Source of the DNA: Pseudomonas migulae
Lineage (GTDB): Bacteria > Pseudomonadota > Gammaproteobacteria > Pseudomonadales > Pseudomonadaceae
Assembly (NCBI RefSeq): GCF_024169315.1
Contig: NZ_JALJWR010000001.1
Coordinates: forward strand, 5,196,501-5,260,500
Reading direction: 5' to 3'
DNA: 64,000 bases
A program made the translations under genes and the position numbers. A model generated the notes under the pieces. That model worked only from the letters and a program-made list of their open reading frames with translations, ran no database searches and had not been told where the DNA came from. Of this stretch, positions 37,580 to 53,499 are shown one piece after another. Within the stretch, counting starts at the first letter, position 1; the number at the start of each line of letters is the position of its first letter.

Positions 37580-38908
37580 ATGAGTCAGCCCATGATTGCT
37601 CTGTCTGCCCGGCTTTTGCTGAATCTGAAACCGTGGCGCAACGCCCCGGCCTGGCGTATCGCCTTCTCCGGCGGTCTCGACTCCACCGTCCTGCTGCACC
37701 TTCTCGCCCATCTTGCAAAAACCGAAAACCTCCCCGAGCTCAAAGCCATACACATTCATCACGGCCTTCAGGCTGTGGCTGATGCGTGGCCGGAACACTG
37801 CCAGTCTGTCTGTGATGGGCTGGGTGTGCCTTTGCAGGTGGTTCGCGTCCAGGTTCAACCCGGCGCCAGCCTTGAGCGTGCGGCCCGGGATGCGCGCTAT
37901 GGCGCGTTCATCGAGGCGACTCAAACCCATGAAGTGCTGCTGACCGCGCAACACCGCGATGATCAGGCCGAAACCTTGTTGTTCCGATTGCTGCGTGGGG
38001 CAGGAGTCAGAGGCTTGTCGGGGATGCCGAGCCAGCGCCCGTTGGGTCGGGGGCATCTGCTGCGACCGCTGCTCGATGTCTCGCGCGCAGAACTTGAGGC
38101 TTACGCGACCGAGCATCAGTTGAGGTGGATCGAAGACCCTTCGAACCAGGATCATCAATTCTCGCGCAATTACCTGCGGCATCAGGTGTTTCCAGTCATG
38201 ACCCGGCGCTGGCCTCAAGCCGTGGCGAACATGGCCCGCAGCGCCGCGCATCTGAGCGAGGCCCGTGGGTTGCTTGATGAACTGGCGCAAATCGATCTGG
38301 CGCATGCCCGCACCGTCGGTGAATTCGATTGGCTGGGTGTGCCTTCACTTGAGCTGTCGACGCTTGTGAAACTGTCCGATTCCCGCCAACGAAATGCACT
38401 GAGTCACTGGCTCGCCGCGCTGACGCGTCTGCCGGACAGTGACCATTGGTCGGGTTGGGAGGATTTACGGGATGCTACCGGCGATGCCCGTCCGATCTGG
38501 CGGTTGGCGGATGGCGAGCTGCATCGGGCGGGCGGACGCATCTGGTGGTTATCCAGTCATTGGCTAAGAGCTGCACCGGACGTCGGGAGATGGCCCGATC
38601 CCTCGCAAGCATTGGTTTTGCCGGACAACGGCGTCCTCACGCTCACCGGAAAAATCCCCGAAGGTCCGCTGCATATCCGCTATCGTGAGGGAGGCGAGGC
38701 CATGAACCTGCCCGCTCGCGGCCATCGGGACCTGAAGCGCTTGCTCAATGAGCGCGGGGTTCCAGGGTTCGTCCGTGGCAGATTGCCGCTGCTGTTCCAA
38801 GGCGAGCAATTGCTGGCGGTGGCCAACCTGCGGGGTCTGGATGGCAGTGTGCAGGACGGCTGGAATTTGCATTGGCAGCCACCGGACGAAGATCAAGGTT
38901 TGAGCTGA
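37580..38908 (+). CDS. tilS: tRNA(Ile)-lysidine synthase
   Basis: A 442-residue N-type ATP pyrophosphatase that puts lysine on C34 of the CAU-anticodon isoleucine tRNA, changing its decoding from AUG to AUA. The PP-loop SGGLDST is at 30-36; LTAQHRDDQAETLLFRLLRG follows, and a C-terminal TilS substrate-binding domain (about 370-435) is present. The ATG at 37580 is preferred since the family starts shortly before the PP-loop. Confidence 0.96.
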   Translation: MSQPMIALSARLLLNLKPWRNAPAWRIAFSGGLDSTVLLHLLAHLAKTENLPELKAIHIHHGLQAVADAWPEHCQSVCDGLGVPLQVVRVQVQPGASLERAARDARYGAFIEATQTHEVLLTAQHRDDQAETLLFRLLRGAGVRGLSGMPSQRPLGRGHLLRPLLDVSRAELEAYATEHQLRWIEDPSNQDHQFSRNYLRHQVFPVMTRRWPQAVANMARSAAHLSEARGLLDELAQIDLAHARTVGEFDWLGVPSLELSTLVKLSDSRQRNALSHWLAALTRLPDSDHWSGWEDLRDATGDARPIWRLADGELHRAGGRIWWLSSHWLRAAPDVGRWPDPSQALVLPDNGVLTLTGKIPEGPLHIRYREGGEAMNLPARGHRDLKRLLNERGVPGFVRGRLPLLFQGEQLLAVANLRGLDGSVQDGWNLHWQPPDEDQGLS

Positions 38909-39161
38909 AAGGGGCTTTCCGGTAGACTACGCTCCCTTCTTGATACAACTTCTGTGGATTCGCCTGAATTGCAGGAGTTGCCGATTACCAAGCAGTCTTT
39001 GCTGGGCGATTCCAAAAAATGTGTAGCGAGCAACGTACCGGTGTTTCATCTCCCGGTCTGTCCCAACGCGGCGGTTTTTTTGAAAGGTGCACTGTGATTA
39101 ATGCAGGTGATCGGGGGCTTCGGCCTTCCTTCGCTTTCCCCGGCGGCTCGGACCGCTTTAA

Positions 39162-41665
<2,504 letters not shown>

Positions 41666-41770
41666 TCCTCATTTCTCCGGTAAAGTACCGCACGATTTGT
41701 TGCTCAGGCCCTCGGGTCTGAGCCTTATCGTCCGCAAGTCTGCCCGTTGCACATCACTTGCCGGCGATAA

Positions 41771-43111
<1,341 letters not shown>

Positions 43112-43193
43112 TTGCTACAAGGTAAAAAAGACACCGGATTGTGTCGGAAAAGTCGTGCCAACGATGGATTTGCCACTAATCTGATGCCTTAAG

Positions 43194-43225
43194 AGCACAA
43201 GCCTGGATATTCCAGGCTTCGTGCT
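43194..43225 (+). terminator. Hairpin between eno and ftsB
   Basis: AGCAC-AA-GCCTGGA-TAT-TCCAGGC-TTC-GTGCT: a 32-nt double stem about 80 bp after eno. The following bases are not a clean T-run, so it may be a weak terminator or a stability element. Confidence 0.5.
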
Positions 43226-43283
43226 ATCAGACGCTTCAAAGTTTTGGCATGGCTGTCTTTTTTCACTGGATACCTGATATTCG

Positions 43284-43562
43284 ATGCGCAGTCCCAATTG
43301 GTTGTTCCTCGTCTTGCTCCTGTTGCTGGCTGGCCTGCAATACCGCCTGTGGGTGGGTAATGGCAGTCTGGCGCAAGTGGCCGAGCTGACTCAGCAGATC
43401 GCGGATCAACACGCTGAGAACGAAGGGCTGCTTGAGCGCAATCGGGTCATGGACGCTGAAGTCAGTGAGTTGAAAAAGGGCATGGAGACCGTTGAAGAGC
43501 GGGCTCGCCATGAGTTGGGCATGGTCAAGGACGGTGAAACCCTTTACCAGTTGGCTCAATGA
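43284..43562 (+). CDS. ftsB: Cell division protein FtsB
   Basis: A 92-residue bitopic membrane protein of the divisome FtsQLB complex. A single membrane helix (about 5-22) follows a short cytoplasmic start MRSPN, and then a heptad-rich coiled coil (about 28-72) lies in the periplasm. The terminal ARHELGMVKDGETLYQL is the familiar region contacting FtsQ. It overlaps ispD by 4 bases, as in other pseudomonads. Confidence 0.93.
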   Translation: MRSPNWLFLVLLLLLAGLQYRLWVGNGSLAQVAELTQQIADQHAENEGLLERNRVMDAEVSELKKGMETVEERARHELGMVKDGETLYQLAQ

Positions 43563-44266
43563 ATTCCCCGTTACCGGCCTTCTGGGCCGTGATTCCTGCC
43601 GCGGGCGTCGGTGCCCGTATGGCCGCGGACCGTCCCAAGCAATACTTGCAACTGGGCGGGCGCACTATTCTCGAACACAGCCTCGGCTGTTTCCTTGATC
43701 ATCCTTCCCTGAAGGGGTTGGTGGTCAGTCTTGCTGTTGATGATCCTTACTGGCCGAACCTGGCGTGCGCTGGCGATTCGCGTATTCAACGCGTTGACGG
43801 CGGCGCCGAGCGTTCCGGGTCAGTGCTCAATGCCTTGCTGCATTTGCATGCGCTGGGTGCTGACGATGAGGATTGGGTGTTGGTGCACGATGCGGCACGG
43901 CCCAATCTGAGCCGTGATGATCTGGACAAATTGCTCAGTGAGTTGGCGGATGATCCTGTCGGCGGGCTGTTGGCAGTTCCTGCTCGCGATACGCTTAAAC
44001 GAATCGACAAGCACGGTCGCGTCGTTGAAACCGTGGATCGCAGTGTGATCTGGCAGGCTTATACGCCGCAGATGTTTCGCCTTGGCGCCTTGCATCGGGC
44101 TTTGGCCGACAGCCTGGTGGCTGACGCGGTTATCACTGACGAAGCGTCGGCGATGGAGTGGGCCGGTTTGGCGCCGCGCCTGATTGAAGGGCGCGCGGAC
44201 AACCTGAAAGTCACTCGCCCGGAAGACCTCGAATGGTTGCGCCAGCGTTGGGCTAATCGCCGCTGA
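43559..44266 (+). CDS. ispD: 2-C-methyl-D-erythritol 4-phosphate cytidylyltransferase
   Basis: A 235-residue enzyme of the MEP pathway making CDP-methylerythritol. The nucleotide-binding start is VIPAAGVGARMAADRPKQYL; VLVHDAARPNLS and VDRSVIWQAYTPQMF are also typical. ispF (47445) is close by but separated by the adhC region, so the common ispD-ispF neighbourhood is interrupted here by gfnR-adhC-fghA. Confidence 0.97.
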   Translation: MNSPLPAFWAVIPAAGVGARMAADRPKQYLQLGGRTILEHSLGCFLDHPSLKGLVVSLAVDDPYWPNLACAGDSRIQRVDGGAERSGSVLNALLHLHALGADDEDWVLVHDAARPNLSRDDLDKLLSELADDPVGGLLAVPARDTLKRIDKHGRVVETVDRSVIWQAYTPQMFRLGALHRALADSLVADAVITDEASAMEWAGLAPRLIEGRADNLKVTRPEDLEWLRQRWANRR

Positions 44267-44288
44267 CTGCTGTGGTGTCTGTCAGATT

Positions 44289-44387
44289 GCTTTCGCGAGC
44301 AAGCCCGCTCCCACACTGGTTCTGCGCCAGACCCAAAATAGGTGACCAACCACAATCAAATGTGTGAGCGGGCTTGCTCGCGAAAGC
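44289..44387. repeat. REP pair (GTGGGAGCGGGCTTGCTCG family), outward orientation
   Basis: Arms from GCTTTCGCGAGC (44289) to GCTCGCGAAAGC (44387). Compared with the other pairs, the two REP units are arranged the other way round, with the CGCGAAAGC ends outside. It lies between converging ispD and the LysR gene. Confidence 0.88.
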
Positions 44388-44430
44388 GGTAGTTCAGATA
44401 ACAAATCGCTCACTGATGTGCGATGCCGAT

Positions 44431-45327
44431 TTAATACAGATACTCCGGCCGTTCGGCCAACCCTTCCTTCAGGTAATCCACCAGCTTGCGCACCTTCGGC
44501 GAAAGGTGCCGCTGCTGCGGATAAAGCGCCCACACCGCAGTGTTCGGCGGTTGGTGAGCATCCAGCAGCGAAATCAGTTCGCCGCTTTTCAGGTATTCCA
44601 GCACATAGTAATCCGGCAACTGACACAGCCCGACACCCTGTAACGCCGCATCCAGCACCGCTTGCCCACTGTTGCAGCGCCAGTTTCCCTGCACTCGCTG
44701 GGAAAATTCCCGCCCGTTCTGTTCCAGTTGCCAGAGATCCGAGCTGCCGATGAGGCAGTTGTGGCGACTCAGTTCCGACAAGCTGTGTGGGCGACCGTAC
44801 CGTTCCAGGTAGGACGGTGACGCGCACAGATACATGCGCCGTGGCGCCAGCCGCGTTGCCACCAGCCGCGAGTCCTGAAGGCGGCCGAGGCGGATCGCCA
44901 GGTCCAGCCCTTCATGCACCAGATCCAGTTGCCGGTTGCTCAGCTCGATATCGATTCGAAGTTGTGGATAAAGTCCCATGAAGCGTGTCACCAGCGGCAC
45001 GATGAAGCGCTCGCCGTACGCCACCGCGCAGGTCATGCGCAACATGCCTTTGGGTTCGCTGGTCAGGTCGCCGACCGCTCTCAGCGCTTCTTCACGGCCG
45101 TCCTGCAAACGCTGGCAATGCTGCAAAAAAGTCTGCCCGGCTTCGGTCAGCGTGACGCGACGGGTGCTGCGGTACAGCAGTCGCGTCTGAAGGCGCTCTT
45201 CGAGGCGCACTATTTGTCGACTGATGTGGGAAGAAGAAACCCCAAGACGCTCAGCGGCAGCCGTGAACTGGCTGCACTCGGCCACGGCGATGAATTCGTC
45301 GATACCTTCCCAACGGTTCTCGGACAT
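44431..45327 (-). CDS. gfnR: LysR-type regulator of formaldehyde detoxification genes
   Basis: A 298-residue LysR protein with an N-terminal winged helix-turn-helix (about 5-65, FTAAAERLGVSSSHISRQIVRLE) and a co-inducer domain after it. It is divergent from adhC-fghA with a 107-bp gap, and it corresponds in position to P. aeruginosa PA3630 (GfnR), which activates glutathione-dependent formaldehyde removal. The target assignment rests on this context; the ligand is unknown. A candidate LysR box lies at 45333-45354. Confidence 0.75.
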   Translation of the reverse strand: MSENRWEGIDEFIAVAECSQFTAAAERLGVSSSHISRQIVRLEERLQTRLLYRSTRRVTLTEAGQTFLQHCQRLQDGREEALRAVGDLTSEPKGMLRMTCAVAYGERFIVPLVTRFMGLYPQLRIDIELSNRQLDLVHEGLDLAIRLGRLQDSRLVATRLAPRRMYLCASPSYLERYGRPHSLSELSRHNCLIGSSDLWQLEQNGREFSQRVQGNWRCNSGQAVLDAALQGVGLCQLPDYYVLEYLKSGELISLLDAHQPPNTAVWALYPQQRHLSPKVRKLVDYLKEGLAERPEYLY

Positions 45328-45332
45328 CTAGG

Positions 45333-46547
<1,215 letters not shown>

Positions 46548-46555
46548 GGTCCGCC

Positions 46556-47401
46556 ATGAGCCTGGAAAATATCTCCTGTCAGAAAAGCTTCGGCGGCTGG
46601 CACAAACGCTACCGGCACCGCTCCGACGTGCTCGGCTGCGACATGGTGTTTGCCGTGTACCTGCCGCCGCAAGCGGAGCAGGGCGGCAAGCTGCCGGTGC
46701 TGTACTGGTTGTCCGGCCTGACCTGCACCGACGAGAATTTCATGCACAAGGCCGGCGCTCTGCGCATGGCTGCCGAGCTGGGGCTGATCATTGTTGCACC
46801 GGATACCAGTCCTCGCGGCCCCGACGTGCCGGGTGACCCGGATGGCGCCTGGGATTTCGGTCTCGGCGCCGGGTTTTATCTGAATGCCACGCAGGAACCG
46901 TGGTCGCGCCACTATCGGATGCATGACTATGTCGTGCAGGAATTACCGGCGTTAGTCGAAGCCCATTTCCCTGCGTCCGACAAGCGCGGCATCAGCGGTC
47001 ACTCCATGGGCGGCCACGGCGCGCTGGTCTGCGCATTGCGCAATCCGGGTCGGTATCAGTCGGTGTCGGCGTTTTCGCCGATCAACAATCCGATGGATTG
47101 CCCGTGGGGTCAGAAAGCCTTTTCCCGTTACCTGGGCGAAGACCGTTCGAAATGGCGTGAATGGGATGCCTGCGCGTTGATCGCCGAGGCCGACGAGAAG
47201 CTGCCGCTATTGGTCGACCAAGGTGATCGTGATGATTTCCTGGCCACGCAACTCAAGCCCGAAGCCTTGCAACAAGCGACCAAACTGGCCGGTCATCCGC
47301 TGACGTTGCGCCTGCAACCGGGCTACGACCACAGCTATTTCTTCATCGCCAGCTTCATCGACGACCACTTGCAACATCACGGACGCGCTCTAGGCGTTTA
47401 A
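46556..47401 (+). CDS. fghA: S-formylglutathione hydrolase
   Basis: A 281-residue alpha/beta hydrolase (esterase D family) that releases formate and glutathione. The nucleophile is S150 in [23 protein letters not shown] near residue 52 is the oxyanion strand signature; the terminal His is in GYDHSYFF. Together with adhC it forms the complete formaldehyde pathway. A terminator follows. Confidence 0.96.
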   Translation: MSLENISCQKSFGGWHKRYRHRSDVLGCDMVFAVYLPPQAEQGGKLPVLYWLSGLTCTDENFMHKAGALRMAAELGLIIVAPDTSPRGPDVPGDPDGAWDFGLGAGFYLNATQEPWSRHYRMHDYVVQELPALVEAHFPASDKRGISGHSMGGHGALVCALRNPGRYQSVSAFSPINNPMDCPWGQKAFSRYLGEDRSKWREWDACALIAEADEKLPLLVDQGDRDDFLATQLKPEALQQATKLAGHPLTLRLQPGYDHSYFFIASFIDDHLQHHGRALGV

Positions 47402-47413
47402 TGCAGGTAGAAT

Positions 47414-47443
47414 CACGCCCTGACAAAAATCGGGGCGTTTTTT
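47414..47443 (+). terminator. fghA terminator abutting the ispF start
   Basis: CGCCC, a loop of about 11 bases, GGGGCG, then seven T. The T-run ends directly at the ATG of ispF (47445). It would end adhC-fghA transcripts. Confidence 0.75.
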
Positions 47444-47444
47444 T

Positions 47445-47918
47445 ATGCGTATTGGCCACGGCTATGATGTGCACCGTTTCGCTGAAGGCGATTTCATTAC
47501 TCTGGGCGGCGTGCGCATTGCACACGGCTTCGGGCTGCTCGCTCACTCCGACGGTGACGTCCTGCTGCACGCCTTGAGCGATGCCTTGCTCGGCGCCGCT
47601 GCGCTGGGTGATATCGGCAAGCACTTCCCGGACACCGACCCAAAATTCAAGGGCGCCGACAGCCGTGTGCTGTTGCGTCACGTCGTCGCACTGGTCCACG
47701 CCAAGGGCTGGAAAGTCGGCAACGTCGATAACACCATCGTCGCCCAGGCGCCGAAAATGGCCCCGCATATCGAATCGATGCGCGCGCAGATTGCCGCGGA
47801 TCTTCAAGTTGAGTTGGATCAAGTGAACGTGAAAGCTACCACCACCGAAAAGCTTGGCTTTGTCGGTCGCGAAGAAGGCATCGCTGTCCACTCCGTAGCC
47901 TTGTTGCTGCGCGCATGA
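47445..47918 (+). CDS. ispF: 2-C-methyl-D-erythritol 2,4-cyclodiphosphate synthase
   Basis: A 157-residue trimeric zinc enzyme of the MEP pathway. It shows [12 protein letters not shown] and [14 protein letters not shown], holding the metal ligands. Unusually, the start codon follows directly on the T-run of a terminator and no ribosome binding site is recognisable, although the protein start is unmistakable. It overlaps truD by 4 bases. Confidence 0.97.
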   Translation: MRIGHGYDVHRFAEGDFITLGGVRIAHGFGLLAHSDGDVLLHALSDALLGAAALGDIGKHFPDTDPKFKGADSRVLLRHVVALVHAKGWKVGNVDNTIVAQAPKMAPHIESMRAQIAADLQVELDQVNVKATTTEKLGFVGREEGIAVHSVALLLRA

Positions 47919-48960
47919 ACGAACTGCAATTGCTCGGCCCGCGTGCCTACGGTGAAGCCCTCGGCACCGCGGTGTTGAAAGCCACGGCGGAAGACTTCCA
48001 GGTCGATGAAGTGCTCGACATCCCGCTCAGTGGCGATGGCGAACACCTGTGGATCTGGGTGGAAAAACGCGGACTGAATACCGAAGAAGCGGCACGGCGA
48101 ATTGCCAAGGCAGCGGGCGTGCCATTGCGCACTGTCAGCTACGCCGGCCTCAAGGATCGCCAGGCGCTGACCCGCCAGTGGTTCAGCGTGCAACTGCCGG
48201 GCAAGGCCGATCCTGATTTGTCGTCGGCGGAAAACGATACGCTGAAAATCCTCAAGACCGGTCGACATAAACGCAAGCTGCAACGCGGTGCCCATTCGGC
48301 CAACGGTTTCACCTTGCGCCTGACGCAATTCGCGGGCGACAAAGCGGCCATCGAAGCGCGCCTGCAACTGATCGCCAAACAAGGCATCCCCAATTATTTC
48401 GGCACCCAGCGGTTCGGCTTTGACGGCGGCAACGTGGTCGACGCCCGTGGCTGGGCCGCGCGCAAGGCCTTGCCGGAGCAGCGCAACGTCCGTTCGCGTT
48501 TGCTTTCTACTGCTCGCAGTTTTCTGTTCAACCAGGTGTTGGCAGCGCGTGTGGAAGATGGCACCTGGCAGCAGGCGCAGGTCGGTGATCTGTTGGCGTT
48601 CACCGACAGCCGAAGCTTCTTTCCGGCCGGTGAGGCCGAGTGCAGCGACCCGCGCCTGGCAATTCTCGACCTGCACCCGACCGGCCCGCAGTGGGGCGAA
48701 GGTGACTCGCCGGCGACGGGCGCAGTCCATGAACTGGAGCAGGCAATCGCCGCGCGCGAAGCGGATCTGCGCGATTGGTTGATTAACGCCGGTATGAGCC
48801 ACGAACGTCGCATCCTGCGACTGCCCATTGGTGGGTTGACGTGGCATTATCCCGAGCCTGACATTCTGCAACTGGAATTCGTCCTGCCGGCCGGATGCTT
48901 CGCCACCGTATTGGTGCGTGAGCTCGTTGATCTGGTGCCGGTGGGGCAGACGGACAGCCC

Positions 48961-48973
<13 letters not shown>
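47915..48973 (+). CDS. truD: tRNA pseudouridine(13) synthase TruD
   Basis: A 352-residue pseudouridine synthase modifying U13 in tRNA(Glu). The catalytic Asp is in [27 protein letters not shown] follows, with the TRUD insertion domain in the middle. Overlaps of 4 bases with ispF and 13 bases with surE show tight coupling of the stationary-phase operon ispF-truD-surE-pcm-nlpD-rpoS. Confidence 0.97.
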
Positions 48974-50384
<1,411 letters not shown>

Positions 50385-50586
50385 GCATTTGTTTCGTCGC
50401 GGTGAATTCTCTTCGATCGGCTCTGTCTTACAGCGGCGTCGATCCGTTAAACGGGATTCATCGTCAGGTAGCAAACGTGTGCTTCGCTTCATTAAAGGTA
50501 AAGCCTGCACAGCCCGTTATACTTGCGACACTTCATGCCGGGAGTACGGCAATTCAACATTTCAGCCACCACAAAGGGAGCGGCGG

Positions 50587-51444
50587 GTGAGTCTCACAGT
50601 CATTGCGCAGCGAATGGGTATAACGAGCTTTCAGCGCCTGGTGACTGGCCTTGTCTTGAGTACCTTGCTGGTCGGTTGTTCCAGCACCAAATCGAGCGAC
50701 GTGCGCGTCGTCGATCGCAACAACGCCGTCGCCCAGCGTCCGGCAGTGACCACGGGTCAGTACGTGGTTCGACCTAAAGACACCCTGTTCTCGATCGCCT
50801 TTCGCTACGGGTGGGACTACAAAGCCCTCGCGGCGCGCAACAACATTCCTACGCCATACACGATACATCCGGGTCAGACGATTCGCTTTGACGGTCGCAC
50901 CGATTCAACGCCGGCGGCGGTGGTCAGTTCGTCCAGTTCATCGCCTTCGTCATCGAGTAAAACCACCGTAATCCGGCGCCAGCCAAATGGCGCAACTACG
51001 ACGACAACGGTGGTTGCACCGTCCGTCGCCAACAAGCCGGCACCCGCTCCGATGCCTCCGGCAGGCCCGGCCCCGACCGGCTGGGGATGGCCTTCTAATG
51101 GCATCTTGATTGGAAAATTCTCTTCAAACGGTAGTTTGAATAAAGGAATTGATATCGCCGGAGATTTGGGACAGCCTGTTTTAGCTGCGTCTGATGGGAC
51201 GGTGGTATACGCCGGGAGTGGCTTAAGGGGCTACGGCGAATTAGTCATCATCAAACACAGCGATACCTACGTCAGTGCCTACGGTCACAACCGCAGGCTG
51301 TTGGTTCGGGAGGGGCAGCAGGTCAAGGTCGGACAGACAATTGCCGAAATGGGGTCAACGGGTACAGACCGGGTGAAACTGCATTTTGAGATTCGCCGAC
51401 AAGGTAAACCTGTAGATCCGCTGCAGTTCCTGCCACGTCGTTGA
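50587..51444 (+). CDS. nlpD: Lipoprotein NlpD (LysM, degenerate LytM)
   Basis: A 285-residue outer-membrane lipoprotein that activates amidases for septal peptidoglycan splitting. Signal peptide with lipobox LLVGC (C31). LysM domain (about 53-97, VVRPKDTLFSIAFRYGW), a Ser/Pro-rich linker, and a C-terminal M23/LytM domain. Its zinc residues are incomplete (NKGIDIAG where an enzyme has HxGxD), so it should be a regulator, as known for NlpD. The GTG at 50587 has AAAGGGAG 6 bases before it. In pseudomonads the main rpoS promoter lies within nlpD. Confidence 0.95.
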   Translation: MSLTVIAQRMGITSFQRLVTGLVLSTLLVGCSSTKSSDVRVVDRNNAVAQRPAVTTGQYVVRPKDTLFSIAFRYGWDYKALAARNNIPTPYTIHPGQTIRFDGRTDSTPAAVVSSSSSSPSSSSKTTVIRRQPNGATTTTTVVAPSVANKPAPAPMPPAGPAPTGWGWPSNGILIGKFSSNGSLNKGIDIAGDLGQPVLAASDGTVVYAGSGLRGYGELVIIKHSDTYVSAYGHNRRLLVREGQQVKVGQTIAEMGSTGTDRVKLHFEIRRQGKPVDPLQFLPRR

Positions 51445-51453
51445 TTTGTTACC

Positions 51454-51484
51454 AGCCTGTTCCGTCACGTAGAGGGAACAGGCT
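51454..51484 (+). other. Stem-loop between nlpD and rpoS
   Basis: AGCCTGTTCC, 11 bases, GGAACAGGCT: a perfect 10-bp stem starting 10 bases after the nlpD stop. There is no T-run after it, so it is not a standard terminator. It lies in the rpoS leader RNA. Confidence 0.55.
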
Positions 51485-51549
51485 CCAGCGTTGCCAAGGA
51501 TAGAGGCGCCGCTTGAGCCTGAGGTCGAACTCACCAAAGGACTATAACA

Positions 51550-52557
51550 ATGGCTCTCAGTAAAGAAGTGCCGGAGTTTGACATCGACGATGAGGTTCTC
51601 CTGATGGAGACCGGCATCGGTACGGATTCGATGTCGAATGATGAAGGGGCTGCTCCACCTTCCGTTCGTGCCAAATCCAAACACTCCGCCTCGTTAAAGC
51701 AACACAAGTACATCGATTACACGCGTGCGCTCGATGCCACGCAGTTGTACCTCAATGAAATCGGCTTTTCCCCTCTGCTGTCCCCCGAAGAAGAAGTTCA
51801 CTTTGCACGCTTGTCGCAAAGTGGCGATCCGGCCGGGCGCAAACGCATGATTGAAAGCAACCTGCGGCTGGTGGTGAAAATCGCCCGACGCTATGTCAAT
51901 CGTGGCTTGTCGCTGCTGGACCTGATCGAAGAGGGCAACCTCGGGCTGATCCGGGCGGTAGAGAAGTTCGACCCCGAACGTGGCTTCCGCTTTTCGACCT
52001 ACGCAACCTGGTGGATTCGTCAGACCATCGAGCGCGCGATCATGAATCAGACCCGGACCATCCGGTTGCCGATCCATGTGGTCAAAGAGCTCAACGTGTA
52101 CCTGAGGGCCGCACGGGAGCTGACGCAAAAACTCGATCATGAACCCTCACCCGAAGAAATCGCCAACCTGCTGGAAAAACCGGTGGGCGAGGTCAAGCGC
52201 ATGCTCGGCCTGAACGAGCGGGTTTCTTCGGTCGACGTCTCGCTGGGTCCGGATTCGGATAAAACCCTGCTGGACACCCTTACCGATGACCGTCCAACCG
52301 ATCCGTGTGAACTGCTACAGGACGACGACCTGTCCCAGAGCATCGATCAATGGCTCTCGGAACTGACCGACAAGCAGCGCGAGGTGGTGATACGCCGCTT
52401 CGGTCTGCGCGGTCATGAGAGCAGCACGCTGGAAGACGTAGGCCTGGAAATTGGCCTGACCCGCGAACGCGTCAGACAGATCCAGGTGGAAGGCCTGAAA
52501 CGTCTGCGGGAGATTCTGGAGAAGAATGGTCTGTCCAGCGAGTCGCTGTTTCAATAA
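51550..52557 (+). CDS. rpoS: Sigma factor RpoS
   Basis: The 335-residue stationary-phase and general-stress sigma factor. Region 1.2 starts [12 protein letters not shown]; region 2 has the core-binding [35 protein letters not shown]; region 4 has the helix-turn-helix [28 protein letters not shown] lies 9 bases before the ATG. It ends the surE-pcm-nlpD series and is followed by a strong terminator and rsmZ. Confidence 0.99.
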   Translation: MALSKEVPEFDIDDEVLLMETGIGTDSMSNDEGAAPPSVRAKSKHSASLKQHKYIDYTRALDATQLYLNEIGFSPLLSPEEEVHFARLSQSGDPAGRKRMIESNLRLVVKIARRYVNRGLSLLDLIEEGNLGLIRAVEKFDPERGFRFSTYATWWIRQTIERAIMNQTRTIRLPIHVVKELNVYLRAARELTQKLDHEPSPEEIANLLEKPVGEVKRMLGLNERVSSVDVSLGPDSDKTLLDTLTDDRPTDPCELLQDDDLSQSIDQWLSELTDKQREVVIRRFGLRGHESSTLEDVGLEIGLTRERVRQIQVEGLKRLREILEKNGLSSESLFQ

Positions 52558-52579
52558 GCCAATCGCTTGAGCAGCAAGC

Positions 52580-52608
52580 AAAAAGCCCCGACTGGTTCGG
52601 GGCTTTTT
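52580..52608 (+). terminator. rpoS terminator
   Basis: AAAAAGCCCCGA-CTGG-TTCGGGGCTTTTTG, 23 bp past the rpoS stop, an intrinsic terminator. Confidence 0.92.
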
Positions 52609-52657
52609 GTTGCCTGGCTGAAGCGTCGCACATCACCTCAGGTTTGTAGTCTTGCGT

Positions 52658-52675
52658 TGTAAGTCTTTGCTTACT
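52658..52675 (+). promoter_or_regulatory. GacA upstream activating sequence of rsmZ
   Basis: TGTAAG-TCTTTG-CTTACT matches the known GacA box TGTAAGN6CTTACA at all but the last base. Its centre is about 180 bp before the rsmZ start, the distance known in P. fluorescens. Confidence 0.85.
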
Positions 52676-52811
52676 CTTTCGTAAGTGTTCGTTATTTTTA
52701 CACCTTGGCAGACGACTATTGTTTGTTCTCACTTGTTTTATCTAGCTGATATCTATAGATATTTATAAAAGTTAAGCGCATGTGACAGCCGGTTTTGGCT
52801 TGGGAAGGCAA

Positions 52812-52839
52812 TTGCGCTCGCCCGGGAATTCTCTAGTAT
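52812..52839 (+). promoter_or_regulatory. rsmZ core promoter
   Basis: TTGCGC (52812-52817), a 16-bp spacer and TAGTAT (52834-52839); the RNA should begin about 8 bases later. Confidence 0.6.
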
Positions 52840-52847
52840 TCAGGTTG

Positions 52848-52977
52848 TGTCGACGGACAGACACGCCCTTCAAGGATGAGGGGAAAGGACATTGCAGGAC
52901 GCGATTCATCAGGACGATGAAAAGGAACACAGGGAATAGGGAAAAAATGTGGGCGGGTCAAACCGCCCCTTTTTTTT
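52848..52977 (+). ncRNA. rsmZ: Small regulatory RNA RsmZ
   Basis: This RNA of about 130 nt starts TGTCGACGGACAGACAC and carries nine GGA triplets, several in hairpin loops: GTGTC/GACAC, ATTGC-AGGAC-GCGAT and TTCATC-AGGAC-GATGAA. These are the binding sites by which RsmZ titrates the translational repressors RsmA and RsmE, releasing secondary metabolism and biocontrol traits under GacS/GacA control. It ends in a strong terminator (52951-52977). Position after rpoS and before fdxA matches other pseudomonads. Reading is on the plus strand, convergent with fdxA. Confidence 0.93.
52951..52977 (+). terminator. rsmZ terminator
   Basis: GGGCGGG-TCAAA-CCGCCCC followed by eight T, the 3' end of rsmZ. 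Confidence 0.92.
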
Positions 52978-52990
52978 GCCTGCAGAAAAG

Positions 52991-53015
52991 CAAAAAGGCC
53001 CGCAAGGGGCCTTTT
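52991..53015 (-). terminator. fdxA terminator
   Basis: Read leftward, AAAAGGCCCC-TTGC-GGGCCTTTTTG, 18 bp after the fdxA stop. It stands back-to-back with the rsmZ terminator. Confidence 0.8.
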
Positions 53016-53032
53016 CGGGAACGCGCGGAAAA

Positions 53033-53356
53033 TCAGCGTTCGAGGTCTTTGATCTTGCCTTTGACGCCATCCCACTCTTCGGCATCGGGCATCGATTCTT
53101 TCTTCTCGGTGATATTCGGCCAGATTTCGGCCAGCTCAACGTTCAGCTGAATGAATTCCTGCATCTCTTCCGGGACTTCATCTTCAGAGAAGATGGCCAC
53201 GGCAGGGCATTCTGGTTCGCACAGTGCGCAGTCGATGCACTCATCCGGGTGAATCACCAGGAAGTTCGGGCCTTCGTAAAAGCAGTCCACCGGACAGACT
53301 TCTACGCAGTCGGTGTACTTGCACTTGATGCAGTTGTCGGTGACGACGAAGGTCAT
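53033..53356 (-). CDS. fdxA: Ferredoxin FdxA (7Fe-type)
   Basis: A 107-residue ferredoxin with cysteines in [21 protein letters not shown] and [16 protein letters not shown], the Azotobacter ferredoxin I pattern binding one 3Fe-4S and one 4Fe-4S cluster. The start at 53356 gives the standard [12 protein letters not shown] opening. The acidic C-terminal tail is typical. Low-potential electron carrier; partner unknown here. Confidence 0.96.
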   Translation of the reverse strand: MTFVVTDNCIKCKYTDCVEVCPVDCFYEGPNFLVIHPDECIDCALCEPECPAVAIFSEDEVPEEMQEFIQLNVELAEIWPNITEKKESMPDAEEWDGVKGKIKDLER

Positions 53357-53499
53357 TTCTAATTTTCTCCTCAGGCGGCGGCAGCGGAGCCCCTTCACGT
53401 TGGGGTCGCCAGGTTCGGGAGCGATAGTCTGCAGACCAGGCTATTTAGCCTGCAGCATCCCAAACCGCGCGAGATTCTAACAGCTTGCAGGCAAGTGCG

